NCBI GenBank assembly: GCA_025354065.1
Contig: JANXNM010000427.1
Span: 1 to 8,821 of the forward strand
DNA: 8,821 nt
Reading direction: 5' to 3'
DNA from: Synechococcales cyanobacterium 340R_concoct_173_sub
GTDB taxonomy: Bacteria > Cyanobacteriota > Cyanobacteriia > Leptolyngbyales > Leptolyngbyaceae
In this document: positions 1 through 6,562 of the stretch, piece by piece
How positions within the stretch are numbered: the first letter of the stretch is position 1
How the letters are laid out: each line of letters begins with the position of its first letter
Program-made: the position numbers and the translations under genes
The notes under the pieces: generated by a model
Told to the model about the DNA's origin: nothing
The model's database searches: none
Seen by the model: only the letters and a program-made list of their open reading frames with translations

Positions 1-104
1 GCAATGTGGGTGACTTGACCATAGCGATCGGGATTGTACTGAGGCTTTGCGCCGGGGAGTTGGAAGGATTTATATTTTGGTGAATCGAAGGCAGTTCTAG
101 ACAT
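1..104 (-). CDS. pepN: M1 family aminopeptidase (PepN-like), N-terminal fragment, runs off left edge
   Basis: Reading the minus strand from an ATG at 104-102 gives 34 open codons up to the window edge, beginning MSRTAFDSPKYKSFQLPGAK and continuing with PQYNPDRYGQVTHI. From memory, the segment F-x-LPGA-x-P-x-YNPDR-x-GQV-x-HI is the conserved opening of the cyanobacterial M1 zinc aminopeptidases, which remove N-terminal residues from peptides in the cytoplasm. The catalytic HExxH-E site would lie far outside the window, so the assignment rests only on this N-terminal signature. The gene is divergent from the restriction endonuclease gene, with 138 bases between the two start codons. A CGATCG site falls inside the fragment, as in other resident genes here. 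Another protein sharing this N-terminus is possible. Confidence 0.65.
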   Translation of the reverse strand, partial: MSRTAFDSPKYKSFQLPGAKPQYNPDRYGQVTHI

Positions 105-170
105 GGTAGAGTTTCGGAAATGGTTTGACCCGATCGTAGCACTTCTCTAAGAGGGTAATTTCAGTTGTTG

Positions 171-199
171 TTGTCTTCGGAGTTAGTCTTCACTATAGT
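171..199 (+). promoter_or_regulatory. Candidate sigma70-type promoter of the restriction-modification operon
   Basis: TTGTCT (171-176, 4 of 6 matches to TTGACA) and TATAGT (194-199, 5 of 6 matches to TATAAT) are separated by exactly 17 bases. A start near 206 would leave a leader of about 37 bases before the ATG at 243. It would also exclude the upstream in-frame TTG at 165 as a start. The -10 region overlaps the short palindrome ACTATAGT. Found by eye; not tested. Confidence 0.4.
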
Positions 200-242
200 C
201 AATGTAAAATTTTTTCTAAACAATTATATAAGTTCTAGGACG

Positions 243-890
243 ATGCAGTCTAACCCTTTTGACAGAAAGAAGCACCTCTATAAAAACGACGCCTTTGCTG
301 AACTCGTTAAAGATGCAGTTAGATTTTTTAACGGTACACCCGTTCATTCCCTTCTACTTCCTGAGATCTTTCTGGGAACTGGAGTTTATGCTCTTTATTA
401 TATTGGTCCGAATCCCCTTTATAAGAAGTATTCAGAGTTAAATCGACTTGCTTACAACTATCCTATATATGTTGGTAAAGCTGTTCCAAAAGGATGGCGG
501 CAGTCTCGTATTTCAGATAGTGCCCTAAATCAATCTCGTGAGCTAAACAACCGTTTGAGAGAACATGGCAGAAATATCGTAGTGGGTGCAGGGCTTTCCC
601 TTAAGGATTTCATGTGCCGTTTCGTTATCTTTGAGGATGAAGGATCGGATATGATCGGCACAATTGAAGCAGCTTTAATCAAGCTCAATCGACCGCTTTG
701 GAATGTTGCTGTTGATGGATTCGGGAATCATGATCCCGGACGAGGGAGATATGAACAAGCAAAATCGGACTGGGATGTAATCCATTCAGGGAGATCTTGG
801 GCAGAGCGTTGTAAGGGCACACCCAAAAATGAAAGTATTATATTTTCAAATATTGAACGTCACCTAGAAAATATCGGGGAACAACCATGA
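243..890 (+). CDS. Type II restriction endonuclease, Eco29kI family (GIY-YIG nuclease)
   Basis: A 215-residue protein that would cut double-stranded DNA at the site protected by the methyltransferase encoded next. The GIY-YIG elements are visible as GVYALYYIG (residues 47-55) and YPIYVGKA (73-80). Counting from this ATG places Y49, Y76, R104, H108, E142 and N154 at the same numbers I remember for the catalytic residues of R.Eco29kI (214 residues). This supports both the family and the start. The frame is open upstream to a TTG at 165, but the 26 extra residues have no family support and overlap the candidate promoter. Ahead of the ATG is only a close-set AGGA. The stop overlaps the methyltransferase start by four bases (ATGA), which implies coupling. 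CGATCG is absent from the gene, unlike its neighbours, suggesting transfer. Eco29kI itself recognises CCGCGG; the specificity here is inferred, not shown. Confidence 0.9.
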   Translation: MQSNPFDRKKHLYKNDAFAELVKDAVRFFNGTPVHSLLLPEIFLGTGVYALYYIGPNPLYKKYSELNRLAYNYPIYVGKAVPKGWRQSRISDSALNQSRELNNRLREHGRNIVVGAGLSLKDFMCRFVIFEDEGSDMIGTIEAALIKLNRPLWNVAVDGFGNHDPGRGRYEQAKSDWDVIHSGRSWAERCKGTPKNESIIFSNIERHLENIGEQP

Positions 891-2116
891 ATTCCCTTGA
901 ACTTTTCTCTGGCGCAGGTGGTTTGGCGAAAGGCCTAGAATTGTCAGGCTTAAAACACGCTGCACTTGTTGAGTTTAATAAACATGCTTATGCCTCTCTA
1001 TGTGAAAATTTCGAGCCAAGAAAAGTTTTTTTTGGAGATATAAGAGATTTTAATTTAGAAGTATTAAACAATATCGAGATTGTTGCAGGGGGGCCTCCAT
1101 GCCAGCCATTCTCACTTGGGGGAAAACATAAAGGCGAGCAGGATAATCGTGATATGTTTCCCTATGCAATACGTGCGATCGAAAAGCTTAAACCGAAGGC
1201 TTTCATATTTGAAAATGTTAAAGGGTTACTTCGCCAAACATTTGCTGACTATTTTGATTACATTATTCTTAGTCTGACCTACCCAAATCTGATTACAGAA
1301 GCAATTTTCGATTGGCGACAGCAGTTAGATAAACTCCGTAAGGTAAGCCGACACTCTTACTCAGGAACAACATATAACGTCCAGTTTAAACTAATTAATT
1401 CAGCAAATTATGGAGTGCCCCAAACTCGAGAGCGGGTGATAATTGTGGGGATTAGATCTGATTTGGACTGTCTTTGGTCATTCCCAGCAGAAACTCATTC
1501 GTCAGAAAAACTATTTTGGGATATGTATGTTACGGGAGAATACTGGGAGAAGCACAAAATATGTAAATCTAATCGCCCACTGATAGATAAATTAATAGAA
1601 GATAAAGCATTCAGACTTTCAGAGAAGTATGGGGCATTTGAACCAACCTTTATGGCTTGGCAAACGGTCAGAGACACGCTTCACAATCTGCCAAATCCTC
1701 AGTCTAATCATGGAATAAGTGACCATATATTTCGTAAGGGTGCACGAATTTACCCAGGACACACGGGCAGCACTTTAGATTTACCTGCAAAAACGATTAA
1801 AGCTGGAGATCACGGTGTTCCGGGAGGGGAGAATATGATTCGTTTTCCAGATGGGAAGGTCCGATACTTAACTGTATGTGAGGCGAAACTACTACAAACA
1901 TTTCCTCCGGACTTTGTGATTAAAGGTGTTTGGGGAGAGGCTATGCGGCAGATTGGCAATGCGGTTCCTGTTCTTCTTGCTGAGAAAATAGGTCATAAAC
2001 TCATAAAAACACTAGATACATATACCCTAAAAATACCTGTAGTAAAAAGCCCGATCGTCCCTCTATTTAGGCAAGAACGATCGGACTTATTCAACACCCT
2101 GTTAGCTAATTCCTAG
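887..2116 (+). CDS. DNA (cytosine-5) methyltransferase of the Eco29kI-like system
   Basis: A 409-residue enzyme that would methylate C5 of a cytosine in the recognition site, using S-adenosylmethionine. Motifs appear in order: [14 protein letters not shown] (residues 4-16), [14 protein letters not shown] (68-79, catalytic C72), VI FENVKGL (108-114), [16 protein letters not shown] (179-190), a target-recognition stretch of about 120 residues, then IX/X with [15 protein letters not shown] (326-340) and [15 protein letters not shown] (365-379). A GGGGA (876-880) six bases before the ATG acts as ribosome binding site inside the endonuclease gene. M.Eco29kI is, from memory, about 382 residues. The surplus here matches a C-terminal tail (about 387-409) encoded across a hairpin that looks like the ilvD terminator. 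The stop shares its CTAG palindrome with the ilvD stop. Only one CGATCG (1176-1181) occurs before that tail. Confidence 0.95.
   Translation: MNSLELFSGAGGLAKGLELSGLKHAALVEFNKHAYASLCENFEPRKVFFGDIRDFNLEVLNNIEIVAGGPPCQPFSLGGKHKGEQDNRDMFPYAIRAIEKLKPKAFIFENVKGLLRQTFADYFDYIILSLTYPNLITEAIFDWRQQLDKLRKVSRHSYSGTTYNVQFKLINSANYGVPQTRERVIIVGIRSDLDCLWSFPAETHSSEKLFWDMYVTGEYWEKHKICKSNRPLIDKLIEDKAFRLSEKYGAFEPTFMAWQTVRDTLHNLPNPQSNHGISDHIFRKGARIYPGHTGSTLDLPAKTIKAGDHGVPGGENMIRFPDGKVRYLTVCEAKLLQTFPPDFVIKGVWGEAMRQIGNAVPVLLAEKIGHKLIKTLDTYTLKIPVVKSPIVPLFRQERSDLFNTLLANS
2044..2088 (-). terminator. Rho-independent terminator of ilvD, embedded in the methyltransferase gene
   Basis: The arms 2047-2058 and 2077-2088 pair with one mismatch (C2050/A2085) and a perfect core CCGATCGT/ACGATCGG around a loop of about 18 bases. 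Read on the minus strand, the hairpin is followed by a run of five T (complement of AAAAA at 2044-2048), the form expected for a terminator about 25 bases beyond the ilvD stop. On the plus strand the following sequence (CTTATTC) has no T run, so termination of the methyltransferase mRNA here would be weak and would occur before its stop codon. Confidence 0.7.
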
Positions 2117-3813
2117 CCCAATCCCAAATCTGTCACTGCCCCTAAATGGCTTGATGAAACAAGTTTGGCATATTTCGCCAACACTCCTCGGGTATAACGC
2201 GGTGCAGGTGCTTTCCAAGCGGCTCGGCGAATTTTCAACTCAGCATCAGGGACATTGAGCTGCAATAGTCTGGCGGGTGCATCGATCGTAATTGAATCCC
2301 CTTCATTCACTAATGCGATCGTGCCACCCACAAAGGCTTCCGGCGCAACATGACCCACAACCATTCCATAGGTGCCACCGGAAAAACGACCATCGGTAAT
2401 CAAACCAACCGAATCGCCTAAACCCGCACCAATAATTGCCGCAGTGGGCGCTAACATTTCGCGCATTCCAGGCCCGCCTTTTGGTCCTTCATAGCGAATG
2501 ACTAACACATCACCCGCATTTATTTTGTTCGCAAGAATGGCCGCTAAGCAATCTTCTTCAGATTCAAAGACCCGCGCTGGACCTGTGATAATCGGATTTT
2601 TGACCCCTGTAATTTTAGCCACAGAACCATTCTCAGCCAGATTGCCTTTCAGAATGGCTAAATGACCTTGAGCGTACATCGGTCTATCCCAAGGACGAAT
2701 GACTGGATGACCTACGATCGGTTCATGGGGCTTTGGTTCATCGGGAATATTCGCAAGGCGTTCAGCAATTGTTTCACCTGTAATCGTCAAACAATCACCA
2801 TGAATCAATCCATGATTCAACAACATTTTCATCACTTGCGGAATACCGCCCGCACTATGCAAATTTGTAGCAACATAGCGACCACTCGGCTTCAAATCAC
2901 AAATGACGGGAACTCTAGCGCGAATCGTTTCAAAATCATCAAGTGCAAGTTCGATTCCGGCAGAATGGGCGATCGCTAAGAAATGCAATGTGGCATTGGT
3001 TGAACCACCCACGGCCATGATCACCGCGATCGCATTCTCAATAGATTTGCGGGTAATGATGTCGCGAGGCAGATATTGATTGATAACGGCATTGATTAAA
3101 ACACGACCAGACTCTTCAGCGCTGACTGCTTTTTCTTCATCTTCTGCGGCCATTGTAGAGGAATAGGCCAAACTCATTCCCATCGCTTCAAAGGCTGAAG
3201 ACATCGTATTGGCGGTAAACATTCCACCGCAGGAACCTGCGCCAGGACAAGCATTGCGCTCGATGTCTGACAGGTAATCTTCAGTAATTTTGCCTGCGCT
3301 GAATTGGCCCACCGCTTCAAAGGAACTCACTACCGTCAAGTCTTTGCCATCATGATGTCCGGGTTTGATGGTTCCACCATAGACAAAGATTGCAGGAACA
3401 TTCATTCGGGCCATCGCAATCATGGCACCGGGCATATTTTTATCACATCCCCCGATCGCCAACACACCATCCATACTTTGTCCGGTGACAGCCGTTTCAA
3501 TAGAATCTGCAATGACATCACGGGATACCAAGGAATATTTCATTCCTTCAGTTCCCATAGAAATCCCGTCACTAATCGTGATAGTGCCAAACATTTGCGG
3601 CATTCCACCCGCATCGCGCATCGCTTTTTCAGCTCGAAGTGCGAGAGCATTAATGCCCATATTGCAGGGCGTAATGGTGCTATATCCATTGGCAAGTCCA
3701 ACGATCGGTTTCGCAAAGTCGGCATCCTGAAACCCGACAGCACGCAACATGGCGCGGTTTGGCGATCGTGCGGCACCTTGGGTGACGACTTGACTCTTAC
3801 GATTCTCTACCAT
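2113..3813 (-). CDS. ilvD: Dihydroxy-acid dehydratase
   Basis: A 566-residue enzyme that dehydrates 2,3-dihydroxy-3-methylbutanoate and its isoleucine-pathway homologue to the 2-keto acids, the third common step of valine and isoleucine synthesis, in the cytoplasm. Fe-S cluster cysteines are seen at C50 (STITPCNMG), C123 (GGCDKNMPG) and C195 ([16 protein letters not shown]). The C-terminal active-site segment is [12 protein letters not shown] with S478, the serine thought to act as base, followed by VGHVAPEA. The length fits the cyanobacterial/plant type, generally a [2Fe-2S] enzyme. The ATG at 3813 has no purine-rich site before it (CCCTCCC), which is common in cyanobacteria. At least eight CGATCG sites mark it as resident sequence. 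It converges with the methyltransferase gene, and the coding regions overlap by four bases at CTAG. Confidence 0.97.
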   Translation of the reverse strand: MVENRKSQVVTQGAARSPNRAMLRAVGFQDADFAKPIVGLANGYSTITPCNMGINALALRAEKAMRDAGGMPQMFGTITISDGISMGTEGMKYSLVSRDVIADSIETAVTGQSMDGVLAIGGCDKNMPGAMIAMARMNVPAIFVYGGTIKPGHHDGKDLTVVSSFEAVGQFSAGKITEDYLSDIERNACPGAGSCGGMFTANTMSSAFEAMGMSLAYSSTMAAEDEEKAVSAEESGRVLINAVINQYLPRDIITRKSIENAIAVIMAVGGSTNATLHFLAIAHSAGIELALDDFETIRARVPVICDLKPSGRYVATNLHSAGGIPQVMKMLLNHGLIHGDCLTITGETIAERLANIPDEPKPHEPIVGHPVIRPWDRPMYAQGHLAILKGNLAENGSVAKITGVKNPIITGPARVFESEEDCLAAILANKINAGDVLVIRYEGPKGGPGMREMLAPTAAIIGAGLGDSVGLITDGRFSGGTYGMVVGHVAPEAFVGGTIALVNEGDSITIDAPARLLQLNVPDAELKIRRAAWKAPAPRYTRGVLAKYAKLVSSSHLGAVTDLGLG

Positions 3814-3858
3814 GGGAGGGTTCGCTGTTTAGACTGATGTGAATTGGATTGATTAAAT

Positions 3859-3864
3859 ATTGTA
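3859..3864 (-). promoter_or_regulatory. Candidate -10 box for ilvD
   Basis: On the minus strand TACAAT (5 of 6 matches to TATAAT) lies 45 bases before the ilvD ATG. No good -35 box is found at the usual spacing (GTAATT at 17 bases), so this is a weak call. It sits in the 145-base spacer between the HdrB-like gene and ilvD, where I see no clear terminator for the HdrB-like gene. Confidence 0.3.
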
Positions 3865-3958
3865 CGTGATTAGTTATTACAAATTACGCCGCGTACAGAA
3901 AACCTAAAGCATGGCGCAACTAGTATCAATTTTAAGACAAGTAGAACTAAAGAATTAT

Positions 3959-4891
3959 CTACAATCCAATTTTTTCCAAAACCGATCGAGTCGAAACCAA
4001 ATGCCGATCGAGACCCAATTCCTTCGGACTCACACCCAAAGCCAAGGCAACAAGTTGAGGCAAATGTAAAATAGGTAGCCCAAGCGGTTGACCAATTACT
4101 TTTTCAATCTCACTTTGACGAGAATCTAATTGCATATGACAAAGGGGACAAGGAGTCACAATACAATCCGCCCCGGCAACTAGAGCAGATTGAAGATGCC
4201 CACCCGCCATCGTGAATGATTGATCACTCGCATAACTGGACAACGGCCACCCGCAGCATTGAGTCCGTCCGTCATACATCACCACCTCTGCGCCCACGGT
4301 TTTGAATATATTTTCCATGGATTGTGGATTCACTGGATCATCAAATCCATTCTTCTGCGATCGTAATAAATAGCAGCCATAAAACGCCGCACATTTTAAG
4401 CCCAATAGTTTTTTTGTCACTTTGGCCGCGATCGCCTCCAATCCATAATCCCCCACCAATGCCCATAAAATATGTTTCACATCCGTGCTGCCTTGATATG
4501 GCGAACAGCTTTGTTGCGTTAAGAACCCATTGACTCGCTCAAAATAAACTGGATCTTCCGTCTTTGCGGTTTTAAGCCGTTCATCCACATGACCAATCAC
4601 GCCCTGACAGGTGCTGCAATGCGTCAACAGCGGCAATCCCAACTGTTCAGCTAAGGCAATATTTCGAGCATTAACTGTATCTTCTAAAAGCTGTGAATCT
4701 TCCTTAAATGTACCGGATCCACAACAGGATGCTTTTTTAAGCTCAATCAGATCAATATCCAATGCCCGAGTCAAGGCTTTGGTTGATTGATCTAATTCAC
4801 GGCAGGCTCCCTGAGCGACGCAGCCGGGGAAATAGGCATACTGAAGGGTTGGGGTTGCAGAACGTTGTGGGGTTGCAGGTGAAACAGGCAT
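3959..4891 (-). CDS. HdrB-like protein with two CCG (cysteine-rich) domains
   Basis: A 310-residue protein of the CoB-CoM heterodisulfide reductase subunit B family, which cyanobacteria carry although they make no methane. Two CCG modules are complete. The first has C24, C56-C57, and C92/C95 in HCSTC. The second has C173 (YGC), C212-C213 (QCCGWP), and C248/C251 (CPLC). In HdrB such modules bind noncubane [4Fe-4S] clusters that handle disulfide or thiol chemistry. Relatives serve as subunits of succinate dehydrogenase or other redox complexes, so the partner and substrate here are unknown. The frame is open to a TTG at 4981, but family members, as I recall them, start close to the LQYAYFPGC segment (residues 16-24), so the ATG at 4891 is preferred. 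The residues before it are Pro/Ala/Thr-rich and coded by short repeats. No flavin or ferredoxin partner gene is adjacent. Confidence 0.85.
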   Translation of the reverse strand: MPVSPATPQRSATPTLQYAYFPGCVAQGACRELDQSTKALTRALDIDLIELKKASCCGSGTFKEDSQLLEDTVNARNIALAEQLGLPLLTHCSTCQGVIGHVDERLKTAKTEDPVYFERVNGFLTQQSCSPYQGSTDVKHILWALVGDYGLEAIAAKVTKKLLGLKCAAFYGCYLLRSQKNGFDDPVNPQSMENIFKTVGAEVVMYDGRTQCCGWPLSSYASDQSFTMAGGHLQSALVAGADCIVTPCPLCHMQLDSRQSEIEKVIGQPLGLPILHLPQLVALALGVSPKELGLDRHLVSTRSVLEKIGL

Positions 4892-4934
4892 GGCAATGTT
4901 CAAGAAGCAATGGGGCAGAATGGGGGCAGAATGG
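4851..4934. repeat. Two short direct repeats at the 5' end of the HdrB-like gene
   Basis: GGGGTTGCAG occurs at 4851-4860 and again at 4869-4878, 18 bases apart, so it keeps frame and codes two ATP tripeptides in the variable N-terminus. In the leader, GGGGCAGAATG is repeated in tandem at 4912-4922 and 4923-4933. Both are visible directly in the sequence; no function is claimed. Confidence 0.6.
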
Positions 4935-5023
4935 AACACAAGCAAATTTAGAGATCCATTCTTCAATGGTAGGCTAGACAAGCAAATTTTCTAGTTTATT
5001 TAAGTCTCCACGACGACCTTCTC

Positions 5024-5662
5024 ATGATGCCATCCCGTCCTCCCTTTCCCTTGGGCCTCGCCATTCATACTAGTAGTCCCGATTTGGGGCTAGCGATCGG
5101 GCGGGATGACAGTCCTCGGGTACAAGTGTGGGACTTAGGGCGTGACTTGTCGGCATTGCTACATTTAAAATTGGCTGATTTTTTAGGCGATGTGGCCTGG
5201 AAATCGCTAGACTATATTGCCGTAGCCCACGGACCGGGTAGCTTCACCGGAACTCGCATGGGTGTCGTCACGGCCCGGACTTTGGCACAGCAGCTTAATA
5301 TTCCCTTATTTGGGATTTCAAGTTTGGCTGCGATCGCCGCAACCCAGCCCGCAACCTGTGCTATTCAGCTTTTAGCCCAACGGGGAGAATTTCATGTTGG
5401 AGTCTATCATCCCGGCGATCGGCGACCCATAACAACAAAAGGAGCAGAGACGACCGATCGGGTAATGAGCTTGGAACAGTGGCATCAGGAACTTCAAGAC
5501 TTTGAATCGAACCCCGTAGTGATCGAGGCAATCGTTCACCAAGGCCTCTATGTTAAGCAAATTTTAGCCTTGGCTCAAGCCGCATATCTAGCGGGCGATC
5601 GAACCAATTGGTCTACTATCTTGCCGACTTACGGTCAGCATCCAGTGCCGACAATGGCCTAA
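5024..5662 (+). CDS. tsaB: tRNA threonylcarbamoyladenosine synthesis protein TsaB
   Basis: A 212-residue protein of the YeaZ/TsaB family, the non-catalytic partner of TsaD (with TsaE) in placing the N6-threonylcarbamoyl group on A37 of ANN-decoding tRNAs in the cytoplasm. The ASKHA-fold start is seen as GLAIHTSSPDLGLAIG (residues 11-26). The family hallmark AVAHGPGSFTGTRMGV spans 66-81, followed by the helix and loop ARTLAQQLNIPLFGISSLAAIA (84-105). The C-terminal half is variable, as usual in TsaB. Two successive ATG codons open the gene (5024 and 5027), and either could be used; there is no clear Shine-Dalgarno. The gene is divergent from the HdrB-like gene and ends 23 bases from the stop of the convergent BON-like gene. 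Confidence 0.93.
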   Translation: MMPSRPPFPLGLAIHTSSPDLGLAIGRDDSPRVQVWDLGRDLSALLHLKLADFLGDVAWKSLDYIAVAHGPGSFTGTRMGVVTARTLAQQLNIPLFGISSLAAIAATQPATCAIQLLAQRGEFHVGVYHPGDRRPITTKGAETTDRVMSLEQWHQELQDFESNPVVIEAIVHQGLYVKQILALAQAAYLAGDRTNWSTILPTYGQHPVPTMA

Positions 5663-5685
5663 CCGAACCTCAGAGGCATTCAGAG

Positions 5686-6099
5686 CTAAGACGCATTTAG
5701 CAAATATTGATTGAGTTCAATGTGACCAATCGATCGCGATCGGGAAGTCAGACAGACCCCATTAACCTCAACCGAAGTTGCCCCTTCTACTTGAAGACAG
5801 AGATTAATAATTCTCTGAGCCATCTCCTCTGTCACCCACCGTCCAATAACTACCACCACTCGCCCACGCTGCGAAATCCTGAGCGTCTCCACAGAACTAG
5901 TCAACTGCTCCGACAGAAGAAGCTTGACTCGCTTCGAGAGTCCATCATGGTCGTATTCACCATTAATTCCAATCCGTTCAGGCGGAATACTCCGACACTC
6001 AACTAATTTCGGTTTGAAATTGGAAATGTAAACATCGTCAGGGACATTGTTTATGTTGTTAGAAAAATTGTGTAAACCTCGATGCACCTTAACTTCCAT
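5686..6099 (-). CDS. Small hypothetical protein with a BON-like domain
   Basis: A 137-residue protein whose function I do not recognise. Residues about 47-116 read like a BON domain. After NGEYDHDGLSKRV comes a helix (SKRVKLLLSEQL), two strands (VETLRISQRG, VVVVIGRWV), a second helix (TEEMAQRIINLCLQV) and a closing GATSVEVNGV, matching the alpha-beta-beta-alpha-beta order and the conserved Gly positions. BON domains in other bacteria bind phospholipid surfaces or tether to the envelope. Here there is no signal peptide or membrane segment, so a cytoplasmic location is more likely. The N-terminal 40 residues (HRGLHNFSNNINNVPDD) look disordered. The ATG at 6099 has only a weak AAGAA upstream. 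It is convergent with tsaB and preceded by the AT-rich spacer beside psbN. The coding call is supported by the domain-like pattern; the family call is by eye. Confidence 0.7.
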   Translation of the reverse strand: MEVKVHRGLHNFSNNINNVPDDVYISNFKPKLVECRSIPPERIGINGEYDHDGLSKRVKLLLSEQLTSSVETLRISQRGRVVVVIGRWVTEEMAQRIINLCLQVEGATSVEVNGVCLTSRSRSIGHIELNQYLLNAS

Positions 6100-6393
6100 A
6101 ATTCTTATTTTGTGTTAATGGTTTAAAAATATCGAATTCACTACACCTTCAATTAAATCGATCCCCGATTTATCGACCATCCTCCTAAAGACAGAAGATG
6201 TTTCCATCCTGACAACTTCAGGAATAGATTGAATGTAAAAATAGGCCGATCGCACCTTAACCGCTCGTTTTCTTATCATTATTTTTTACGCTTTTTCACA
6301 AAAAATAGCGCTAAACACACAACATGTCAGCGCTTACTTTTATATTTAAGTTAAGTTAAGTTTCTAGGCGATCGTAAAATTAATTCCTCTACC
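6100..6393. other. AT-rich spacer between the BON-like gene and psbN, with hairpins and a TTAAG triplet
   Basis: No credible coding frame is seen in these 294 bases. They hold two short hairpins, TAAATCG/CGATTTA (6154-6160 with 6166-6172, 5-base loop) and TCCTGA/TCAGGA (6207-6212 with 6218-6223, 5-base loop). They also hold the candidate psbN terminator and three tandem copies of TTAAG (6346-6360) just outside the psbN stop. The BON-like gene promoter must lie in the left part, but I cannot place it with confidence. Confidence 0.5.
6300..6334 (-). terminator. psbN: Candidate rho-independent terminator of psbN
   Basis: On the minus strand, AGCGCT (6334-6329) pairs with AGCGCT (6312-6307) across a 16-base loop and is followed by A and six T (6305-6300). 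The stem is only six pairs, but it lies about 60 bases beyond the psbN stop, and the T run is good. A second possible stem, CGCT (6289-6292) with AGCG (6307-6310), competes with it. Confidence 0.5.
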
Positions 6394-6525
6394 TTAATCT
6401 TCGTGATCTTCAAAGGGATCATTCAGTTCTTTTGCAGGCGGCCCAAACGCCGTATAAATTGCGTATCCGGCTAACCCAACAAGGGAAGCACAGATTGAAA
6501 TGTTAAGAGCCATTGCAGCTTCCAT
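6394..6525 (-). CDS. psbN: Photosystem II protein PsbN
   Basis: A 43-residue single-pass thylakoid membrane protein. The minus strand reads [20 protein letters not shown], then [20 protein letters not shown] and HED before TAA. The hydrophobic stretch is about residues 5-26, and the [12 protein letters not shown](E)DHED tail is the signature of the family, whose members are normally 43 residues. PsbN was first listed as a photosystem II subunit but is now regarded as an assembly or repair factor. Its position antisense-divergent to psbH, with 86 bases between the starts, is the classical arrangement in cyanobacteria and chloroplasts. A second in-frame Met (residue 5) exists, but the first gives the family length. 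The ribosome binding site is weak (GAGAA). Confidence 0.97.
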   Translation of the reverse strand: MEAAMALNISICASLVGLAGYAIYTAFGPPAKELNDPFEDHED

Positions 6526-6556
6526 ATTTATTCTCGAATTATGAGGATCTTTCCCC

Positions 6557-6562
6557 TATAAT
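6557..6562 (+). promoter_or_regulatory. psbH: Consensus -10 box of the psbH promoter
   Basis: A perfect TATAAT sits 49 bases before the psbH ATG. Seventeen bases upstream is TCGAAT, which is not a -35 box, so the promoter would depend on the -10 and probably an activator. It overlaps a possible RpaB-type HLR1 half-site (AATGTAAC, 6560-6567, on the plus strand). Confidence 0.5.

Noticed and set aside
165..242. N-terminal extension of the endonuclease from the TTG at 165
   Set aside because: It overlaps the candidate promoter, has no family-like residues, and counting from the ATG at 243 aligns catalytic positions with Eco29kI.
2662..3837. Plus-strand open frames of about 100-177 codons opposite ilvD
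   Set aside because: They are antisense shadows of the highly conserved ilvD frame and show no domain-like pattern.
3865..3895. NtcA-type site (GTA-N8-TAC) upstream of ilvD
   Set aside because: The nearest match ends TAA instead of TAC and is only nine bases from the -10 box, not the usual 22-23.
4892..4981. Upstream extension of the HdrB-like protein to the TTG at 4981
   Set aside because: Family members, as I recall them, start near the LQYAYFPGC segment, and the ATG at 4891 already includes a variable N-terminus.
4971..5003. Promoter for tsaB from TAGACA (4975-4980)
   Set aside because: The -35 match is good, but the best hexamer at proper spacing (TATTTA) matches only three of six positions.
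5685..5701. GCTAA/TTAGC hairpin between tsaB and the BON-like gene as terminator
   Set aside because: The stem is five weak pairs with no T run and overlaps the BON-like stop codon.
6346..6360. TTAAG repeats as a Pho box
   Set aside because: Cyanobacterial Pho boxes use 8-base units; these are 5-base units and lie downstream of psbN, not before a gene.
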